Of a stretch of DNA of 64,000 nt, positions 59,657 through 64,000 are shown piece by piece; position 1 is the stretch's first letter, and each line of letters begins with the position of its first letter. The position numbers and the translations under genes were made by a program. This DNA is from Scytolyngbya sp. HA4215-MV1 (lineage in GTDB: Bacteria > Cyanobacteriota > Cyanobacteriia > Leptolyngbyales > Leptolyngbyaceae), in assembly GCA_019359045.1 (NCBI GenBank), contig JAHHIA010000008.1, positions 62,001 to 126,000 of the forward strand, read 5' to 3'. The notes under the pieces are model-generated. The model saw only the letters and a program-made list of their open reading frames with translations. It was not told the DNA's origin and did not search any database.

Positions 59657-60952
59657 ATGGCAATGACGAAGAGTGGTTTCGTTTTGTGCGCTACAGCTGC
59701 TGCAATCACAGCAGTGACAATTACTGGAGCTGGACTCCATCTGTCTAAAGGGCAAGCATTTTTTCGGGAAAGCCCTAAAGAGCTGGTTGATGAAGTTTGG
59801 CAAATTATCGATCGTAATTATGTCGATGGCACCTTCAACCAGGTGGATTGGAAAGCGGTTCGTACCCAATATCTAAAGCGGTCTTATGTCAACCAAACCG
59901 ACGCCTACAAAGCGATTCGGGAAATGTTGGAAAAACTGAATGACCCCTACACTCGGTTTATGAACCCAGAAGAGTTCAAAAACATGCAGATTGACACTTC
60001 TGGCGAATTAACTGGGGTCGGAATTCAGCTAGCCCAGGATGAAAAAACTAAAAAGTTGGTAGTGGTGGCTCCGATCGAGGATAGCCCGGCTTTTACAGCC
60101 GGAATCCTTTCAAAAGATATTATTCTTAAAATTGACGGTCAAAAAGCCGAGGGTTTGGACGTTAACAAGGCGGTAACGTTGATTCGTGGACCTGCCGGAA
60201 CTCAGGTAAAATTGACTGTTTTGCGAGGAACGCAAGAGTTAGAGTTTGCGATCAAACGTGCCCGCATTGAAATCCACCCTGTGCGGTATACTTTCCAAAA
60301 AACTCCAGCTGGAGGTATTGGCTACATTCGCTTAATTACCTTTAGTGCCAATGCCGCTGATGAAATGCGGAATGCCATTCAAGTCCTGGAGAAAAAGCAG
60401 GTGAATGGCTACATCTTAGATTTACGCTCCAATCCGGGGGGGTTGCTCAATGCCAGTATTGAAATTGCCCGAATGTGGCTACAAGAAGGCACGATCGTCT
60501 CTACTGTTGACCGTAAAGGTGAAGTCGATCGTGCCCAAGCAAATAGTCGAGCACTCTCGCTGAAACCATTGGTCGTTTTGGTGGATGGCGGATCAGCCAG
60601 TGCTAGTGAGATTCTATCGGGCGCATTGCAAGACAACAATCGAGCCGAATTGGTAGGCACACAGACCTTTGGCAAGGGGTTAGTTCAGTCTGTACGTCCG
60701 CTAGGAGATGGATCAGGGCTGGCAGTGACGATCGCCAAGTACTACACCCCCAGTGGTCGCGATATTAATAAACATGGGATTACTCCCAATCATCCAGTCA
60801 AGCTGACTGATCCTGAACGTGCAGCACTTTCGAGCGATCGTACAAAAATTGGCACTTTAGCGGATCCTCAGTACGTTAAAGCTCTAGAAGTTCTCACCAA
60901 AAAAGTTGCCAAAGCCCAACCAGGGGAACGAGCAGAAACAAAATCTAATTAA
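59657..60952 (+). CDS. ctpA: Carboxyl-terminal processing protease (S41, CtpA-type)
   Basis: 431 residues. An N-terminal signal peptide or anchor (about 1-27) is followed by a PDZ domain at about 110-195 (LTGVGIQLAQD, DIILKIDG) and the S41 protease core. The catalytic Ser lies in GGSASASEIL and Lys in TFGKGLVQ, the Ser-Lys dyad. In cyanobacteria CtpA removes the C-terminal extension of photosystem II D1; related paralogues CtpB and CtpC also occur, and I cannot separate these by eye. It lies 172 bases after ispG, in the same direction, probably in its own transcript. Confidence 0.88.
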   Translation: MAMTKSGFVLCATAAAITAVTITGAGLHLSKGQAFFRESPKELVDEVWQIIDRNYVDGTFNQVDWKAVRTQYLKRSYVNQTDAYKAIREMLEKLNDPYTRFMNPEEFKNMQIDTSGELTGVGIQLAQDEKTKKLVVVAPIEDSPAFTAGILSKDIILKIDGQKAEGLDVNKAVTLIRGPAGTQVKLTVLRGTQELEFAIKRARIEIHPVRYTFQKTPAGGIGYIRLITFSANAADEMRNAIQVLEKKQVNGYILDLRSNPGGLLNASIEIARMWLQEGTIVSTVDRKGEVDRAQANSRALSLKPLVVLVDGGSASASEILSGALQDNNRAELVGTQTFGKGLVQSVRPLGDGSGLAVTIAKYYTPSGRDINKHGITPNHPVKLTDPERAALSSDRTKIGTLADPQYVKALEVLTKKVAKAQPGERAETKSN

Positions 60953-60957
60953 GTAAC

Positions 60958-60985
60958 AATAAAAGAACTTTTCTGTCCTTTTATT
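60958..60985 (+). terminator. Weak hairpin after the Ctp protease gene
   Basis: AATAAAAG (60958-60965) and CTTTTATT (60978-60985) form an AT-rich stem with a 12-base loop, five bases after the stop. It may be a weak terminator. Confidence 0.4.
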
Positions 60986-61093
60986 ATTCTATAAGCTTAA
61001 ATCTTAGAACTTTCTTTTGGGGGATAGAAGATTTCTCAGAAAGAAATTGCTGGTTGCCTCTTTAAAGAGGCTTGAACTTTCAATCAATAAATA

Positions 61094-61297
61094 CTAAACG
61101 GGTTTACATTTCCCAGCCCGAATTAAGCCAACTCTTCGAGTCACAGCTTCAGTTTGGGATTCAAAAGGTCCCCATCGTTCCAAACTAATAACATCCAGCT
61201 TTCCCGAAAATCTCTCAAGATCTGAAGGATCTTCACGTAAAATTTCGCAATTTCCCTCTGGAAGCCTGACAATATACCAGTTCTCTGATTGGCTCAT
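61094..61297 (-). CDS. Small conserved cyanobacterial protein
   Basis: 67 residues of a type seen in many cyanobacterial genomes, starting with NWYIVRLPEGNCEI and ending in RRVGLIRAGKCKPV, with a WGPF core. Databases sometimes give this family a misleading transposase label; nothing here looks like a transposase. The role is unknown. It is in the opposite direction to its neighbours, with no near partner. The start at 61297 fits the conserved N-terminus. Confidence 0.7.
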   Translation of the reverse strand: MSQSENWYIVRLPEGNCEILREDPSDLERFSGKLDVISLERWGPFESQTEAVTRRVGLIRAGKCKPV

Positions 61298-61875
61298 CGT
61301 TTGTCTTTAGGTGAAAATTTCATCTCTCTGAATGGGGTTGCCCCAAGCAATCTCTGAATTTAACAAGCATTGCACGAATTTAAATGTTAAGTATAAGATG
61401 TCGATTTTGCTATATCGCTATCCTACAGACAAGTCTATTGGGCTTAGAAGTACGTACGTATCCAAAATATCCCTCTTGCAATACTGTATGATCCAAATAT
61501 TTCAAACTGCGATACTTTCTCGACATTGCTCAAAATAACCGGATGAGATAGCTTTTGAAGAGAAGTTACAATTAAGTTGTGCTTCCATGATACTGGAAAC
61601 AAAAATTTGGGAAAACTTCGCAAAAGATTGTAGTTAGTTGGTTCGGTCAGAATTCAGAATATAGGAAATCTGCTGTTCTTGCTGGATCTCGGGTTTAGGG
61701 CTATTGGTCTGGTTGATACAATATTTTCGGGGTGAATTTCATATAGTGGCTCGGTCGAATTGCTCAAAATTGTAACTGTATCAGCCGCACCAAAACTCAA
61801 AATTATCGTTACATTTGCTGACGCAAAAGGCCCCAAATACGACCATCTTAGGTTCTTGTCGAAGAGAAGTAGTGT
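61298..61875. other. Intergenic stretch before the pilT gene
   Basis: 578 bases, no gene seen. The 68- and 60-codon frames here have no family features. The region must hold the pilT promoter. Confidence 0.4.
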
Positions 61876-63207
61876 ATGACAGATTCACAGCGCCCGCCCA
61901 GTTCACCACCGCCAACCCCTCGTGTTCCTCCCGCTCCTCCTCCTCGACCCCCTGTTGGTGGTGTTCATGCGGCAGTCAATCCATCGATACCTGCCCAAAC
62001 GATGGCAATGCCAACGACTCCTGTTAACTCTCCACCGACATCGCCTCCAACACCAGCAACTCAGCCTGCCCAGGCGGGCGGGCATCGTCCCAGTGCTCCG
62101 CCTAGTATGCCGGCTTCGGTTCGCAACAAGCAGCAGCCGACGCATGGTTCACCCACTCTAGAGCAGATTGTCAAAGAAGCCTTTGATAAAGGCTTCTCAG
62201 ACGTTCACTTGGGAGTCGGCGAAGTGCCTCGTTTCCGTAATCGAGGAGAAATGGAAGCAACCAGCTATCCAGTAACCACCCTGGAAACCTTTATGAGTTG
62301 GTTGAAGGAAATTTTGAACGATGAAGAGATTCGTCGGTTTCAGGACACACTTGACTTTGATGGTGCAACTCAATATGAGTTTGCTCGCGTTCGGATTAAT
62401 ATCTTTGACGCATTGCGGGGGCCCGCATTGGTAATGCGCTTAATTCCGCTGAAGATTTTAACGATCGAGCAATTAAATTTACCTCCTGTCTTTAAGGATG
62501 TTTGTCATTACCACAAGGGGTTGATTTTGGTCACAGGACCAACAGGTTCTGGTAAATCCACCACAATGGCAGCAATGATCGACTACATCAACAATGAGAT
62601 GCCAAAAAACATCATCACCATTGAAGATCCAGTTGAATTTGTCCACCAGAGCCGTAAATCGTTGATTAAACAACGCGAAGTAGGAATTCATACGCTCAAG
62701 TTTGATAATGCTTTAAAAGCTTCGCTACGGGAAGACCCAGACATTATCCTGATTGGTGAAATGCGAGACAAAGAGACAGTTAATACTGCTCTAAAAGCGG
62801 CACAAACCGGACACTTAGTCATGGGAACTTTGCACACAAATAGTGCAGTGAAAACGATCGAGCGGATTCTACAACTCTATGAACCTGACCAACAAGCTCC
62901 AATGCGAGTTGCAGTAGCAGAGTCTCTGGTCGCAGTCATCGCCCAAGGTCTTTGCCGTACGACAGATGGTAAGCGAGCTGCATTCCACGACATTATGATT
63001 AATACTGACGCTATCAGAGATTATATTCGTCGAGGAGAATTGGATGAAATTGAGCAGTTGATTCCTCGCTGTACCTTTGATGGGATGTGCACCATGAATC
63101 AATCTCTTTATAAGCTTTATGAAGCAGGCAGAATCACAGAAGAAACAGCGTTAGAAATGTCGCCGAAAACGAATGAGATGGCTCAGATGTTACGGGGACG
63201 TGTGTAA
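61876..63207 (+). CDS. pilT: PilT-type type IV pilus retraction ATPase
   Basis: 443 residues, a hexameric ATPase that powers pilus retraction and twitching motility. The first about 95 residues are Pro-rich and disordered, and the PilT core follows. Motifs: VTGPTGSGKSTTM (Walker A), IITIEDPVEF (Asp box), IILIGEMRD (Walker B), VMGTLHTNSA (His box), and AIRDYIRRGE, like the PilT C-terminal AIRNLIRE motif. The Pro-rich N-terminus and paralogue features suit the second PilT (PilT2, a phototaxis motor in Synechocystis), but this assignment is tentative. A KaiB-domain gene follows in the same direction, 77-98 bases later. Confidence 0.92.
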   Translation: MTDSQRPPSSPPPTPRVPPAPPPRPPVGGVHAAVNPSIPAQTMAMPTTPVNSPPTSPPTPATQPAQAGGHRPSAPPSMPASVRNKQQPTHGSPTLEQIVKEAFDKGFSDVHLGVGEVPRFRNRGEMEATSYPVTTLETFMSWLKEILNDEEIRRFQDTLDFDGATQYEFARVRINIFDALRGPALVMRLIPLKILTIEQLNLPPVFKDVCHYHKGLILVTGPTGSGKSTTMAAMIDYINNEMPKNIITIEDPVEFVHQSRKSLIKQREVGIHTLKFDNALKASLREDPDIILIGEMRDKETVNTALKAAQTGHLVMGTLHTNSAVKTIERILQLYEPDQQAPMRVAVAESLVAVIAQGLCRTTDGKRAAFHDIMINTDAIRDYIRRGELDEIEQLIPRCTFDGMCTMNQSLYKLYEAGRITEETALEMSPKTNEMAQMLRGRV

Positions 63208-63220
63208 TATTTTTATCATA

Positions 63221-63247
63221 GAAAATTGACTTTAGTTATCAATTTTC
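63221..63247 (+). terminator. Hairpin after pilT
   Basis: Arms GAAAATTGA (63221-63229) and TCAATTTTC (63239-63247) are perfect inverted repeats with a nine-base loop. A short TT follows. It lies between pilT and the KaiB-domain gene and may attenuate rather than stop transcription. Confidence 0.45.
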
Positions 63248-63284
63248 TTGAACGAAATGGACGATACACAAGGTACGCGCAGGG

Positions 63285-64000
63285 ATGTCTCCCAGCTTAA
63301 ATTCAATGTCTGATCCTTCCTCAGCAAAGCTTTATAAAGGGATTGCTCTTTTTACGCCTGGAGGAGATCTGATTTATAGCATCGATCCTCAAAAACGAAG
63401 TCGATGGCATATCAATTTGTGCATCGCTTTGCAGGAAATGCTGGGTTTACTGGAGGCTCCTCACTTTTTGGTGCCTTGCTTTACGGCGACGATAGATCGT
63501 TGGCTTGACCCATATACGGGAGAGTTGAGAGTTGTTGCTGAAGCCTACCCGCCAGTTTTGCGATATCAAGGACTGCTCAATGCAGTGTTTGAAACCAAAG
63601 ATCTAGTCTGGCAAGTTGCTCCTTGCCCGGAAGGTTTGTGTGACCTAATGATGCTGAAAACTTATCAGAATGAATTTTCTGAGCTTTGGCAGGATCACGA
63701 TTTAATCGTGCGCTACGAGAATACCGCATCCCATACTCATCCGATCGCTCACCCATTTCCAAATCCTTCTGCTCCTTTTTCGCACGCTGTCGGTGCAGAA
63801 GGATATGTTTTGCGGCTTTTTGTGTCAGGTCATAATGCGGCAACAGAGAGGATTTTGAAAAATCTGTATCAAATGCTCGAACATTTTTTGCATTATCCTT
63901 ATACGTTAAAAGTCATTGATATTTTTAAGCACCCTGAAGAGGCAGAAGCCGATCAGATCTCTGCAACACCGACCTTAGTGAAAGCCTGGCCCCAGCCAAC
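63285..64000 (+). CDS. KaiB-domain protein, 3' end cut by the window
   Basis: About 238 codons are visible, open to the window edge. The N-terminal about 165 residues form a domain I do not recognise, with GIALFTPGGDLIYSID and ATIDRWLDPYTGEL. The C-terminal part, from GYVLRLFVSGHN, shows the KaiB thioredoxin-like pattern: the YVLxLxVxG start, a VIDIFKHPEEAE strand-turn, and ATPTLVKAWPQP in place of KaiB's ATPTLAKVLPPP. KaiB works in the KaiABC clock. KaiB-domain fusions such as this occur in other cyanobacteria but their function is unclear. The start could be the ATG at 63285 or at 63306; neither has a strong ribosome site. Confidence 0.75.
   Translation, partial: MSPSLNSMSDPSSAKLYKGIALFTPGGDLIYSIDPQKRSRWHINLCIALQEMLGLLEAPHFLVPCFTATIDRWLDPYTGELRVVAEAYPPVLRYQGLLNAVFETKDLVWQVAPCPEGLCDLMMLKTYQNEFSELWQDHDLIVRYENTASHTHPIAHPFPNPSAPFSHAVGAEGYVLRLFVSGHNAATERILKNLYQMLEHFLHYPYTLKVIDIFKHPEEAEADQISATPTLVKAWPQP

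Noticed and set aside
61094-61297. Transposase remnant
   Set aside because: This small conserved family sometimes gets a transposase label, but it is 67 residues, intact, and has no DDE or helix-turn-helix features.

Overview
The window reads as a chromosomal segment of a filamentous cyanobacterium. The HIP1 octamer GCGATCGC and its variants occur in nearly every gene. A full-length HetR is encoded, with a PatX-type RGSGR peptide gene just upstream of it. Multi-domain CBS/GAF/PAS hybrid kinases, a GAF-adenylate cyclase, a PilT-type pilus ATPase and a KaiB-domain protein complete a typical cyanobacterial signalling set. I saw no rRNA or tRNA genes, no CRISPR array, no intact insertion sequence and no phage genes. 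HetR also occurs in non-heterocystous filamentous forms, so the window does not show whether the organism makes heterocysts.

Layout. 1-6.4 kb: a periplasmic binding lipoprotein overlapping a membrane histidine kinase, a radical-SAM activase-like protein, an MFS-like membrane protein with an apparently non-ATG start, and a membrane-anchored methyltransferase. 6.5-10 kb: an alanine-glyoxylate-type aminotransferase and three small unknown genes, two of them paralogous, separated by strongly structured intergenic DNA. 10.2-23.4 kb: mostly housekeeping and envelope genes (FHA-PBP1A, TPR protein, hydrolase, RecJ, DUF218 protein, GT9 and GT39 glycosyltransferases, GNAT, dihaem cytochrome c, CsbD). 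23.8-26 kb: LigA.

26-38 kb holds an unusual set of lipid-type enzymes: a GNAT-fold acyltransferase, an alpha-oxoamine synthase, a Rieske oxygenase, an MFS exporter, two tandem GH3 acyl-acid amido synthetases, a fatty-acid-hydroxylase-superfamily protein, a DUF962/Mpo1-like protein and an amidohydrolase. Alpha-oxoamine synthases and GNAT acyltransferases build bacterial sphingoid and sulfonolipid backbones. Fatty acid hydroxylases and Mpo1 act on sphingoid and 2-hydroxy fatty acids in yeast. GH3 enzymes couple acyl acids to amines. I infer a candidate locus for an amino-lipid or N-acyl metabolite; the product is unknown.

38-40 kb is the developmental module: hetR, a terminator, then patX on the same strand. 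40-53 kb: an FAD oxidoreductase, a two-gene overlapping kinase operon (the larger kinase has a GAF domain with cysteines at cyanobacteriochrome-like positions), a zinc alcohol dehydrogenase and a GAF/PAS adenylate cyclase. 54-64 kb: TrmL, a LysM/M23 cell-wall hydrolase, IspG, a carboxyl-terminal protease, a small conserved protein, a PilT ATPase and a KaiB-domain protein cut by the window end.

Repeats: a mobile-looking 86-93 bp element with CTAG ends occurs twice, once supplying the recJ stop codon. A 7-bp repeat has entered two coding regions in frame. Several hairpin repeats lie between genes.
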